DNA from: Polyporus tsugae
Taxonomy: Eukaryota; Basidiomycota; Agaricomycetes; Polyporales; Polyporaceae
DNA: 64,000 nucleotides
NCBI GenBank assembly: GCA_024305745.1
Contig: JAHRBS010000012.1
Location: 625,001 to 689,000 of the forward strand
Reading direction: 5' to 3'
Shown here: positions 24,161-35,020 of the stretch, one piece after another
Layout: each line of letters starts with the position of its first letter
Position numbering within the stretch: position 1 is the stretch's first letter
Notes under the pieces: model-generated
What the model was told of the DNA's origin: nothing
What the model saw: only the letters and a program-made list of their open reading frames with translations
Databases searched by the model: none
Translations under genes and position numbers: made by a program

Positions 24161-25227
24161 TCAAGAATCCACCCTACGTCCCGGACCCCAGTTACGGCCA
24201 GCCGGCCTCGCAGGCTCCTCTCGCCTCGGGGGAACCGCGTAAACCCCACCTCCAAGGTTCCGTGGTTGTCCGTCACCTCCGTCCTCGCCCATGAGCGAGC
24301 GCAAGAATCGCGGCGCGCTCGCCCAGCCCCTCAGTAGGTCGGTTTCCCAAACGCACCACCACCAGAGGTGGCCGACGACAGCACCAGAGACGCTCACCGC
24401 CGCGGCTTGCGGACCGTCCATGAGGAAGTCCATGGCGATGAAGGCGTAGGGGAGGTACTTGACAGGGAAGGTGATCAGGCCCCAGAAAGATGTCTGGGAA
24501 CCCGCGGGAGCGAGCATGGAGGAGACGTATGTGAGCGCGATCAAGAGCGCGCGGGTGTGCACGAATGTGCGGAGAGGTAGGTTGAAGCCCTGTTTTTGGG
24601 AGGGTTGCGTCACCCGGTAAGCGTACTTGGGGCGGGATCATAAGGGACTGAAGGTATTGACGCACTAGGATGCCCAGGCTGGCAAGGAGGACCTGCCATG
24701 CGTAGTCCGCGGAACGTCCGGCGAAGTGTTTCGATTCTAACTCATCGGAATTGCGGCTGAATGTTCGTGGAGTGTTGAGGGGATGGATTTATTATCATAC
24801 ACAGAAGAGGTACGCACTAGAGCATTGCGACATCGAATACGAAACTGATTCCAGAACCTAAGACAGTGGGTGTTGAGACCGCCATGCCCATATTGCGGAG
24901 CGCAAAGGCATACCTCCAATGAAGAAGGTTGTAAATGCCCTCCATATCTAGTGGGGGAGGAATGAGGTTAGTTGGGAACTACGATTATCTGGAAAGAGGG
25001 CAGACGGTCCATGCATAGTAGGTGGGATACGGGCCGCGAGCGTCGCAAGATGATGACATTGATGTGCTGCCACTTACCTCATACCGCTGGGTAACTAATT
25101 CCCGGACAAATAAAAGCTTGTATGGCGATACGAGCTGTATCATCATCGGCAATGACACTGAGAGGAGAGATCCGCATAGGAAACGGGTGACTGGTGGGAT
25201 CTTGCGAAGCTCCTCGACGAATGACAT
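24161..25227 (-). CDS. Derlin (Der1-like) ER membrane protein, copy B
   Basis: Second member of the tandem pair. Five exons at positions equivalent to copy A: 25227-25078, 24947-24914, 24857-24818, 24756-24666 and 24589-24161, 247 residues. The last two exons (91 and 429 bp) are exactly the same length as those of copy A, so the pair arose by duplication of a whole gene with introns. It keeps ELRKIPPVTRFLCGSL, IWRAFTTFFIGG, SADYAWQ and the long hydrophobic C-terminal half with GHLWWW. Sequence has drifted widely from copy A, so the duplication is not recent. An in-frame start 7 codons upstream (25248) is possible. Confidence 0.92.
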
Positions 25228-25536
25228 GTTGCTTCGGCGTTGTGCCAAGGAGATATTAGTACAAGGAGTAGAACGGGTGGTAGAAGGCGACTGAAAGCAA
25301 GCAGAGGGAGCCGGAAGACTGGCTGGAGAACTACGGCAAGGCTTAGGAAGTGAAGCTGAAGGGAGGCACTCTCACAGGCCACCAGGCGCCGAACACGTAT
25401 CCCAGCCGCGGTCACGTGGATGGGGTGCAGTTATGTGCTGATCCGAATCGCGCCAAGAGAGCCTCGTTCAGACGCTCTTCTCCCAGCCCCATCATGCATC
25501 ATGCATCAGTACTCAAGTACTCATCGATCGTCCGCG
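25228..25536. other. divergent spacer between Derlin B and DUF2235 copy B
   Basis: Contains the Derlin B promoter and the region upstream of the broken plus-strand DUF2235 copy. A short AGTACT-type repeat lies near 25508-25522, and a related but expanded version occurs upstream of DUF2235 copy D near 62344-62366. Nothing else was recognised. Confidence 0.45.
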
Positions 25537-27443
25537 ATGTCCGCGAACGCAATCTCCAACGACACAGACCCTTCTCCCCAACGAATGGTCACGTCGCATA
25601 GCACCAGCACCAAGGTTTCCTCAGCAGCACCCTCGTCTCTGTTCTCCCGTCATTCACCCCCAAGCGAGATAGGGGACTTTTCCATCGTCCCCCCCGAGCC
25701 ACGCCGCGCGAACACTGGTGTTTTGTTTTGGTTCAACCAGTGGCCTTGGCAGAAAATATGGCATTCGCGTATGTGCACATTCCATGACCCCATGATGCAT
25801 GCACAGGCCTAGGACTGACGGATGATCGCTTCCTTTAGGACTCGAATCTCTTCAGGTTCTTCACATTGCTCAGCCGGAATGACGAAAACCAGCAGATGTG
25901 CTTTCATTATCTTCCGAAGGAAGGGTGAGTTACCTTCAACATGAGCAGTTGACTGCGTGTTCCAAGCTGATATGGGGACGGATGATACCAGTCATATTTT
26001 ACATTTTCACGATTGCCGTCGGCATGCCGGCATAATCAGAGACAAGGACTTCGCCGCCTCTCTCGATTTCGATATTGCGCGGGCTTATCGGGATCTCATG
26101 TACTACTGTGAGACTGGATCCTAAACCCATGCTGCAGTGTGGTAACTTCACGCTTCGTCCTGTCAGACCAACCAGGGCACAAAATCTCCTTGTTTGGCTT
26201 CTCTCGTGGCGCGTACACCGCACGAGCTCTTGCGGAAATGATTCACACGGTCCGTCATACCTTGGCTACATGTACTCACACTGGGTTGTGGCCTCATCCA
26301 CCAATCTGTTAGGTCGGCCTGTTACCAAAGGAGAAAGCTCGTTGGGCCCCGTGGGCATACTCATTGTACTTCTACTTGGGGGATGTTGACGATGGCTGGC
26401 ATGAATCATTTGCACAGTTCCAAAATAAGTGCAATCCCATGAAGGTCGACATTGACTTCGTCGGCGTCTGGTATGGGTTTCGTAGATCACCTATGAACAC
26501 CGCTCTCACCTAGCCTACAGGGATGTCTTGTGTCGGTGACGTCATTCCTCGTACGCTTCCGTTCACAAGATCGAACACCTCCATTCGTGTGTTCAGGCAG
26601 GCTCTGGCACTACATGAGCGCCGGGCACGCTTGCACCCCAAGTTCTACGAGGTATGTGGGACAACCCCAGGAGACAGGCCTTGGTCTGATTCTTTTGCCA
26701 TCGCGAACCCCTATGGACTGGATAACTCTCCTTTGGTGGTGATTGGAACAGTTTGACGCACAGAATGCACAACTTGAAGACCGCACCGACGTCCAAGAGG
26801 TGTGGTTCGCTGGTAGTCACTGCGGTACGTTCTCGACACCTCTGACGGACCCTATGCGTCAACGGACTTATTTTTTTTAACTATCCTAGACGTTGGAGGC
26901 TGTGCGGTTCCAGAGGACACACCACATTCTCTCGGACGCATACCTCTGCGCTGGATGGTCCGTGAATGCTTCAGGACAAACACCGGTATTCAGTTCGATG
27001 CTGAGGAGCTCAGAAGCATCGGCCTTGACCCGACCTCGCTATGTCCTGTTGTCAAGGAGCGGCCTAGCCCGCTGCAACCTCACTACCACCATTTTCATAC
27101 CGTCGCCCCTCGTATGACCACAGCGAGTGAAGAGGAGCACGATGTGCGTGATGCGCTGTCTCCCATGCACGACCAGCTCGCTGTCTACGCGCCTTTGTGG
27201 TGGGTAATGGAGTTCAACACCACGCGGCGGCGGATCCCAGTAGGTCCTCCCTCGGAATGGAAGGAAGACTCCGAGAAGACTGTCAGGTAAGACCCCATTG
27301 CATTCATGTGCATTGCTTCTCACTAACGTATATGCAGAATGAAACAGCCTCGTGGTCTATTCACTCCCAAGGATCACTTCCGGTTCTATGTCCACCCGAC
27401 TGTGTATACCCGTAAGCAGGCCAAACACCCGCGAGAGGAGTGA
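25537..27443 (+). pseudogene. DUF2235 hydrolase-like gene, copy B, frameshifted
   Basis: Nearly identical to copy D at 60435-62297, including introns, but in the opposite orientation. At least two lesions break the frame compared with its paralogues. A C run at 25689-25695 has seven C where the equivalent run in copy D has six, shifting the frame just before the RTLVFCF block. At about 26524 five bases present in copy D are missing after the intron that precedes SSVGDVIPRTLP, which leads to an early stop. The elbow block GFSRGAYTARAL and the C-terminal YVHPTVYTRK block remain recognisable, with TGA at 27441-27443. Unless the two indels are sequencing errors, this copy cannot make a full protein. 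Confidence 0.8.
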
Positions 27444-27833
27444 TTATAATCCAAGGCGTCGTATGACGACGAGTCTGTCTAGGTTGATTGCGCTCTGCCG
27501 TTCCGGACGCTTGTGGAGTTGGACGACCTAGGGGGATTGTCCGATGACGGCGGCAGCGGTAGGTACTGTAGAAATGTGCGCGAACACGAATATCTATCAC
27601 AGATGGAGATAGTACCAGTGAGCGACGACGATACAGCAACACATGCGCAGATAGGAAGAGGGAGCGGTAGATACTACTAGAAGAGGCAGAACTCAAGATC
27701 CCCCTAAATGCCACGGGTACTTTCTCTCAAAGTTGTCACTTGCGGTCGGCGTTCGTTCTTGTATAGCGCTGTCTGTGGTCGATTGGTCAATGTGTACATC
27801 CAAGTATCCAGAACAAGCAACCGGTACATGTAA
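27444..27833. other. convergent spacer after DUF2235 copy B
   Basis: Homology to copy D continues past the stop to about 27520 and then ends. The remaining bases carry no gene and should include the 3' end of the biotin carboxylase gene. Confidence 0.5.
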
Positions 27834-30120
27834 TTACAGTCTCGCCAATCCGTCTTTCTCCAGAGAATTCAAAACGCACACCAGAGTACCTTCCGGAACA
27901 ACCGTACCAACCTCGATGCCCTTCCCAACCCGAGAAACATGGCCACTCCTCGAAGCATTGACAACACTTTCCATTTTCATCGCGCTGACCACCACTAACA
28001 AGTCTCCCTCCCGTATGAACGTCTGAGAGTTGGAACCATCTGCAGCCGCAGCGAGCGCAGGATGAAGCTCGACGATCTTGCCAGCGAGCGGACAAGGTAG
28101 ATGGGAGGGGTCAGAGGGATTGGCGAACTCGAAGTTGGATGACGTCGCTATCGACGAGGATTGCGCAAGGGAGAACGTGAGAGGCGTGGAAGACAGAGAG
28201 GTTGTGATCGTTCCGGAAAGTTCGTCCGGGAACGCATTGTGCCCGATCGTGGAGAGCACTAGACCGTGCATCTGCGTCTGACCATGGGGGAGGGACTCGG
28301 AAGATGGGGATAGTGACAGTTGGAACGAGGAACCTGGCTGTAGAAGGATTGTTCCAGGTGTCCCTGCCGCGTTGTTGGTAGACGAAATATGCGGTGCCGA
28401 GGATGAGGTCGAGCGCGGGGTGTCGGCCTCAAGACGAAGCACCTGGTCCACGTTCTCTTCTAGCCATTGAGTGTGTATAATTCCTGTTCGCCAATCGGGA
28501 TGAGCAACCACTCCAGCGAGAAGCTGGAGATTAGTCCTCATATCTCCGGCAATACGAATCTCCCTGAGCGCTCGCTGCACCCTTGCAGTTACTTCGCTGA
28601 AACTCGCTCCATGCACGATGACCTTTGCAAGCACAGAATCAAAGTCAACTCCGATGGTCCACTCGACCTGCGTATCATGTGCGTAAGGTCCGGTAGAAAG
28701 CCATGTGTCGACACGGACGCCTCTTCCCGCGGGCCACCAGATATCCGAGGGACGCAGAGTGCCAGGGGACAACCGGAAGGAACGATGCGGATCTTCCGCG
28801 ACAAGACGTAGCTGGATAGCGTGACCGTTTGGAGGAGGTGGCGAAGATGCATGTTCAGGTAGCACGTCTGCTAAAAAGGTCCCGGGTATGGACAGTCGCA
28901 GTTGGACATGAACAAGGTCTACACTTGAGATCTCCTCTAACAGAAGCATCAGACCTGGGTATCAGTATCAGAGTGGTGCATTGCTCACCAGTCACAGTGT
29001 GCTCTACTTGTATTCGTGGGTTAATCTCGAGAAAGACCCATTCCTGCAGCTGGGAGTTGACGAGGAACTCGAACGTGCCAAGGCCGACGTAGTGCAGCTT
29101 TCGGGCCATCCTCAGGGCAGCATCGAGCAAACTCTCGACGGTAGTCCGTGGTAGAGTAGATGGAGCCATCTGGGGAAAGATTAAGCGAGGCCCCTCCGCC
29201 ACCTGGTGGTGCATCTCACCTCGACGATCTTTTGGAACCTGGTCATACTAACTTAAGTATCGGAAGGCGCATCATGAACAAGAGACGCACCTTCGCTGGA
29301 CACTGCACTCACGTTCCCACAAATGAGTCACATTACCTTCGCTATCACCCACTACTTGAACCTCGACGTGCTTCCAACCAGGTCCAACGAGAGCCCTCTC
29401 TACGAAGATTTGTTTTGAAGGGCTTTCACCCAGACATCTCTGGAAGGCGTTCTCGACGCCTTCGATCGCATTGACAAGACGAATGCCACGACCACCCCCT
29501 CCGTCCAGGGCTTTGATGACTATGGGGAACGGATGCCGACCGAACTGTTTGACGAACCGGTGGACATCCGCGACAGAGGAGACTCGAGTGCCGGGAGCAG
29601 TGGGAACGCCAACTGAGGAGGCGAGCTCGCGCGAGAGCATCTTGTCCGAAGCGATCTTCAGGGTCTCGACCGAGGGACCGACGAATGTGATGACTGAAGG
29701 GTCGTCGTGGGCGGGTGATGGCGGGAACAAGGATGCGAGGTCGGGACTTTCGCTAAGGAAGCCATAGCCGGGGTGGATGTGTGTGCATTGTGTCCTGACA
29801 TAGCAATGGCGGTTCAACCCTGTGAGGCACAATGAAGGCGTCGTTGAGATACTCACCGACGGGCGATGTCTGCGATGTGCTGGGCATCCATGTATCGGGC
29901 GGGCGAGTCCAAAAAGATGGCTTCATCCGCATACGAAGCGTGCGACGCGTCCTTCTCCGTGTAAAGAGCAACCGTTTTCCAGCCCAACTCTGCTGCAGAG
30001 CGGCAGATGCGTACCGCGACTGGACAAGAAAGGAAGCATTTCGTGAGGGGATGATCCTGGTGAATAATCCGGGTACTCACTTTCTCCCCGATTGGCCACT
30101 AATACCTTGAGTACACGCAT
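27834..30120 (-). CDS. acyl-CoA carboxylase alpha subunit (biotin carboxylase plus biotin carrier)
   Basis: ATP-dependent carboxylation of biotin, to be passed to a partner carboxyltransferase. Six exons: 30120-30081, 30019-29857, 29794-29291, 29238-29220, 29169-28989 and 28936-27834, 669 residues, the length of PCC/MCC alpha subunits. The N-terminus VLVANRGEIAVRICR and HPGYGFLSES mark the carboxylase fold. The ATP-grasp glycine loop DGGGGRGIRLV and EINPRIQVEHTVTGEE, with the catalytic Arg, are intact. The C-terminal carrier domain has the biotinylation motif SAMKMESVV about 45 residues from the end. A very short exon of 19 bp (29238-29220) is needed to keep the frame. It is divergent from the carboxyltransferase gene at 30372. 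The acyl substrate cannot be read from sequence. Confidence 0.93.
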
Positions 30121-30371
30121 ACCTCCGCAGGCCTTTGTCGGGAGAGAGAGTTAATGTTAAATGTTGTGAGTCCATCGTCGCCGTGGGTGCAGGTACTGTG
30201 GGACCGGTCACGGCGATTCTACGGCACAGCACATCCGACGGCGACACACCTGGCAGCTGATTCATTCAGACCATCGTACTTAATTATTTACCAAGGGATC
30301 TCCCGAGCCGTAACCTGCGTCCCCGAACGACGAGTCGGACCAAGCAAGCAAGTTGGTTGAAGCCCAGGAAG
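30121..30371. promoter_or_regulatory. shared divergent promoter of the acyl-CoA carboxylase pair
   Basis: 251 bp separate the two start codons of the alpha (minus) and beta (plus) subunit genes. Both promoters must lie here or overlap neighbouring coding sequence, an arrangement that usually gives coordinated expression of enzyme subunits. I see no clear TATA box or repeated operator-like motif. Confidence 0.6.
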
Positions 30372-32697
30372 ATGCCGCCAAAGGGTTCATCGAGTCCAGA
30401 GAGCAAGTCGCTGTTGAGGTCGAAGGAAGCCGAGTCTCAAGCTGGACTAGACGCCGAGTGGCAGGAGCAGGATGATGACGGCGTGACCTGGAAGGTACTC
30501 ACCACTCTCTCCTTTGCCTTGAACTGCAACCTGAGTTCCGTGCGTTCTATCAGCATGCAGTCTCCAAGATTCGGAAAAACCAGAAGAAGATCACAACCGC
30601 CAACCCCCATGACCCAGGCTACGCACGACAGAAGCAGCAGGGCAAACTCTGGGTTCGCGAGAGGCTAGACACGCTCCTCGACCCCGGGTCGTTCAGCGAG
30701 GTTGGTTCGCTCACTGGGAAGCCTCTTTATGACGAGATGACTGGGGAGCTGAAGGACATCGTTCCTGCGTGAGTGATTATCGAGGCCGCTCATGACTGCA
30801 TGATTGACTCGTCCTTTCAGGAACCAAGTCATCGGGTGGGGAAGGGTCAACGGTCGGAAGGTGTTTGTAACCGCCGACGACTTCAGCGTACGAGGAGGCC
30901 ATGCAGATGGAGGAGTACAAGGGAAAGCTGGATTTGGTGAGGTATGTTTGTCTAGCGGTCCAGCGAGCGTGTGCCGTATCATTGCTAACCAGAAAGCAGG
31001 CTCTTGCTACGCAATACAGAGTACCCCTCGTATGTCCACTATCGACAATCAGCGTTTTGCATCGGGGAATTGATCATCCCTAGATTCGCCTTCTCGACGG
31101 ATCGAGTGGAGGCGGCAGTGTCGCTTCATGTACGCATCCGATCTAGCTGAGACGCATTATCATGACTCAACGAAATCTCCATCCAGACCTTTCTGCTGGT
31201 GCAACATATATCCCCCCTCTTGCTGGTCTAGGCCAGAGCATGACGGCGATGACAGTTATTCCCGTGGTTAGTGCGCTACTGGGGCCAGTCGTTGGGCTGG
31301 GTTCTGCCAAGGCCGTAACAAGCCATTTTACTGTGATGGTCAAAGGCGTCAGCCAAGTAGGTTGAATTTATCCTTGCTTCCACATCACCGCTAACCACGG
31401 GATATCAGCTCTTCGCAGCGGGACCCCCAATCGTCAAACAGGCTACCTTCGAAAACTTGTCTAAAGAGGAGCTCGGGGGCTGGGATATCCACGGCAGGAA
31501 TGGAACGGTCGACAACGTCGCCGCTTCGGAGCTCGAAGCCTTCCAGCAGATTCGCTCCTTCCTCTCCTTCCTCCCATCATCTGTCCAAATCCTGCCTCCA
31601 GTCCATTTATCATCAGATCCTCCGAACAGACGAGAAGAGGAGTTGATCAGCATCATTCCGCGACGGCGAGCACGGGCGTATGATATGCGGAAACTTGTGT
31701 GGCTGATTGTGGACGTGGATAGTCCACCTTCTACCTCCACCCGCGAAGGACGACAGCCCCAGACTTCTTTCTTTGAGATTGGTGCCACCTGGGGCAGATC
31801 TGTCGTCCTCGGTCTCGCTCGTCTGCAAGGCAGACCAGTTGGCGTGCTTACGAGTGACTGTACGGTCGGTGGAGGTGCGCTCGATGCACTCGGAAGTCAA
31901 AAAGCGGCGCGTTTCGTCAACCTCTGCGATCACTTCGGGTGAGCATGGTCCCCTGAGCGCCATGATTCTCTGCGATCTGACAGGAGCAATCATTTAAGCA
32001 TTCCTCTACTGAACATGGTCGATCAACCGGGCTTCACGATTGGTACGTTCCTACGCCGAAAAGCTATGTATGTTCGAATAATAGCTGAAAGGTTTCGACT
32101 TTAGGTTCTGCCGCAGAGAAGAGCGCAACGATCCGCCACGGGGCGTCGATAATGGCCGCACTGTACCATGCAACAATACCCATTTTTACGGTCATTATCC
32201 GCCGTTCCTTTGGTGTTGCAGGCGGCGCCCTGTCCGATCCTGGAGATGGCCTTAACAACCGCGTCGCTTGGTAAGTTTATGTATTCGTATAGTCTGAAAT
32301 ATGCAGCTCAATGAAACGGACCTTCCAGGCCTTCGGCGGACTGGGGCAGCCTGCCTCTTGAAGGTGGCATCGAAGCCGCATATAAGAGGCAGCTTGACAG
32401 CGCACCCTCCCCTGCAGCGCGGGAGAAGATGATGAAGGACCTGCTTGCGAAGTTTGAGGCTGTGCGAGACCCGACACGAACGGCGCACTTTTTTGGCATA
32501 GAGGAGATCATCGATCCGCGCGACACCCGACCTCTGGCTTGCGAGGCGAGTCTAGAGCCCATACTGTGTTCTTTTATGGTGCTTACTGAACTTGAGGATC
32601 GTAGTGGATCGTCCATGCGTACGAGTATCGCCTGCCTCCCCGGCTCGCTGCCAAGCAAGCTTCTGTGGAGATCTTCAGAGCTAGATACAAACTATGA
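30372..32697 (+). CDS. acyl-CoA carboxylase beta subunit (carboxyltransferase)
   Basis: Transfers the carboxyl group from biotin to an acyl-CoA. Eleven exons: 30372-30494, 30536-30768, 30821-30941, 31000-31029, 31084-31129, 31187-31356, 31409-31938, 31999-32042, 32105-32270, 32329-32545 and 32605-32697, 590 residues. Family blocks include WVRERLDTLLDPGSF near the N-terminus, RLLDGSSGGGSV, the oxyanion-type VDQPGFTIG, and SFGVAGGA. The glycine motif differs from DSGGARIQEG of propionyl-CoA carboxylase and DSGGANLP of methylcrotonyl-CoA carboxylase, so it belongs to a separate carboxyltransferase group. The last intron starts with GC (GCGAGT), and the first intron is only 41 bp. An upstream in-frame ATG exists at 30357. 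Confidence 0.9.
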
Positions 32698-32718
32698 ACC
32701 CGTTCTACAACAGCACGT

Positions 32719-34761
32719 CTATCGACCGGATAATGTACGCTCCATGGCTCTGTATACAGGATAACAGATCGCAGCGAGAGTGAACCCAACAATGACCCCG
32801 ATGTCACCCGTGCCTGCGTTTGCGATCGGCCCAACGTACCACGCCTGCGACATACAGGGCACGATGATGCCTGCCGCGCAGAGGAAGGCGAAAATGGCCG
32901 CAAGTCCGAGAGGCAGTTCTCTTGGCTTGCACCACTGCAAGAGGTCGTAACGCCCGCAGTCGTTTTTGCGGAAGACGAGGTGCTCGACAATCACGATGGC
33001 CGCGAAGATGGTGCTCCAGTAGCCGATGACATTGAGGATGTCGACGAAGGTCGCGTAAAAGTGTGTCGCGCCGACGATCGCAACGGGAATCAAGCTAGTA
33101 GCGGACGGGTGAGCGACGGGATGTGGGGGCGATAAGTAGCTCGCTACTCACATGGCCTCGGAGATGATCGTGTAGACGTAGCGCGGGACGCGTCCCAGCC
33201 ACGTGTGGATGGTCATGAAACTCGATGCGAATGTGTACATTGTCGGCGCGCATGCGCTCGGGATGAACAGTGCGATGACCACCGTCAGGAACTTGCCAAA
33301 TCCACCCGCAGAAGAGAGGATGGCTTCTACGAGGCCGCCGACGCTGTTGCCGTTGTCGAAGCCCGCCTCCCATTCAGGTACCGAAGGGGCGGCGGCGGCG
33401 AACGCAGCTCCTAGCATATGCGCGACAAGCTATGAATGGACAACGTCAGTACACGGCTGAATTGGCGGCTTGACGTCAACTTACACTAGCCATGAGGAAT
33501 CCTGCATAGCTGTACAAGAACACGCGAGTACTAGCAAAGCGGGTGTCAGCTTAGTTCAATGGTAGTGGTCACAATACCGACCTGGAGGCCTTGGCGGTGT
33601 GATACACGCCATAGTCCGGAGTCATCATGCACCAACTGATGACACTTGACGCGACCGTAGTAGCGAATGACAGGATGGAGGCCGCCGATGCTGGCTCACT
33701 AGGAGGGATGTGGCTTCCCAGGTGCTTGCCTCCCGTGCCGAGCATTGCAATGAAGCCAATGACACTCGGGATCCATGCCACCGTCTCATACCTGTGCGTA
33801 GGAAGATGGTCGTATGGCATCCGCATTAGATCTGACGATGATCGCTCACCAGTGAATGACACGGTAGCCAAAGAATGTGACCTAGAGTCAATTTAGATAT
33901 GAACGGGCGATGAATGGTCGGTGATCTCACAAGAAGGGATATCACCCCGATAATGACAATTCCTAGCGTGTCATTTAGGTGGGATGATACGCTCGCGAGC
34001 GTCTGCCCACCAATGATACAATTCAGGATGAGGAAGCCCTGCATCGAGAATACCGTAAAGACACTGGGTACTATTGACCCATAATATCTGGAGACGGGTT
34101 CAGGTTTCCCTGCATGCTTGCAAGAGTCAACGGCACGTACCCCCAGGAGTACCGAGCAAGAACCATAGACCGCATGCCCAACTTTGGGCCAAAGACGGCA
34201 CTGGTCGAATACAATATTTCAGTTAATTGCACGTCTGCCTGACGCACGTATTGCACTTACAAGTATGCTGGGATAGCGCATGCTCTGCCTTAGATGGTGA
34301 GAGTTCGGTGCACATAAGGGAATGGCATGACCTACATGAGGTCTACGACAAGCAGAATCAGGAGCGTGTCCCGCAGTCCGAGACCAAAGAACGCAGGTCC
34401 GGCAGTACCGGTACCAAATCTAATCACTCGTGATTCAGTGGAGATGGTGCCATCCAATAATAGGAGACGCACGCTAAAATGTTGATATTGGCTGAAAACC
34501 ACACGAAGAACATTTGGAATAACTTGGTGTCCTTCCTATCCTCCGGCAGGATGGGATCAATCCTAGCGCACCGTCGTGGCACCGTCAGCAACGAGAACCT
34601 CGCAGCCACAGCGAGAACACCGACCCGTTCGTCTCGACTCCCCAGTGGGCGACGAAGCTCGTTAACTTAACATGCCATGTCGGCACCTTGGTCGTGACAG
34701 GTTTGTCGACGTGGTCGTTATGGACATTGCTCGTCTTCTCGTCCTCGGATGAAGATCCCAT
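32719..34761 (-). CDS. NCS1-family purine-cytosine permease-like transporter
   Basis: Membrane symporter related to yeast Fcy2, probably taking up nucleobases such as cytosine, adenine, guanine or hypoxanthine; the substrate is not determined. About ten exons on the minus strand give roughly 530 residues with twelve likely membrane segments. Family landmarks in order: a charged N-terminus, RGIERxxPEDR-like GIDPILPEDR, WFSANINILAFGTGTAGPAFFGLGLRD, FGPKLGMRSMVLARY, LNCIIGGQTLASVS, and near the end VEHLVFRK and GDIGVIVGFTLAA. The 34761 start opens MGSSSEDEKT, an acidic tail as in homologues. Its stop codon lies only 21 bp from the stop of the convergent carboxyltransferase gene. Confidence 0.88.
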
Positions 34762-35020
34762 GCTGACACCGGCGGCGGGACGACAAGTCAAAGTGTAGAC
34801 GAGGTCCACAAACTTTGCGGTCGAAGATAACCAAGTGATTACTCACCAGTGCGTCTGTGTGAATCAGACAGCTCAACGTTGCGCACCACGTGAGCATCTG
34901 TGAGCATCCGAAGAGCTACGATAGCGCCGACAGTACGGGAGCTCGGCGATAAATATGTACACCGGAACATCCTGGCTTTCAACGCGATAGGAGGAGCGGC
35001 CGGGTAAAGGAGAAAAGGTC

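Noticed and set aside
33530..33610. A stretch with a GTTCAATGGTAG-like string resembling the start of a tRNA
   Set aside because: It lies in an intron and adjoining exon of the permease gene; no T arm or anticodon stem could be paired.
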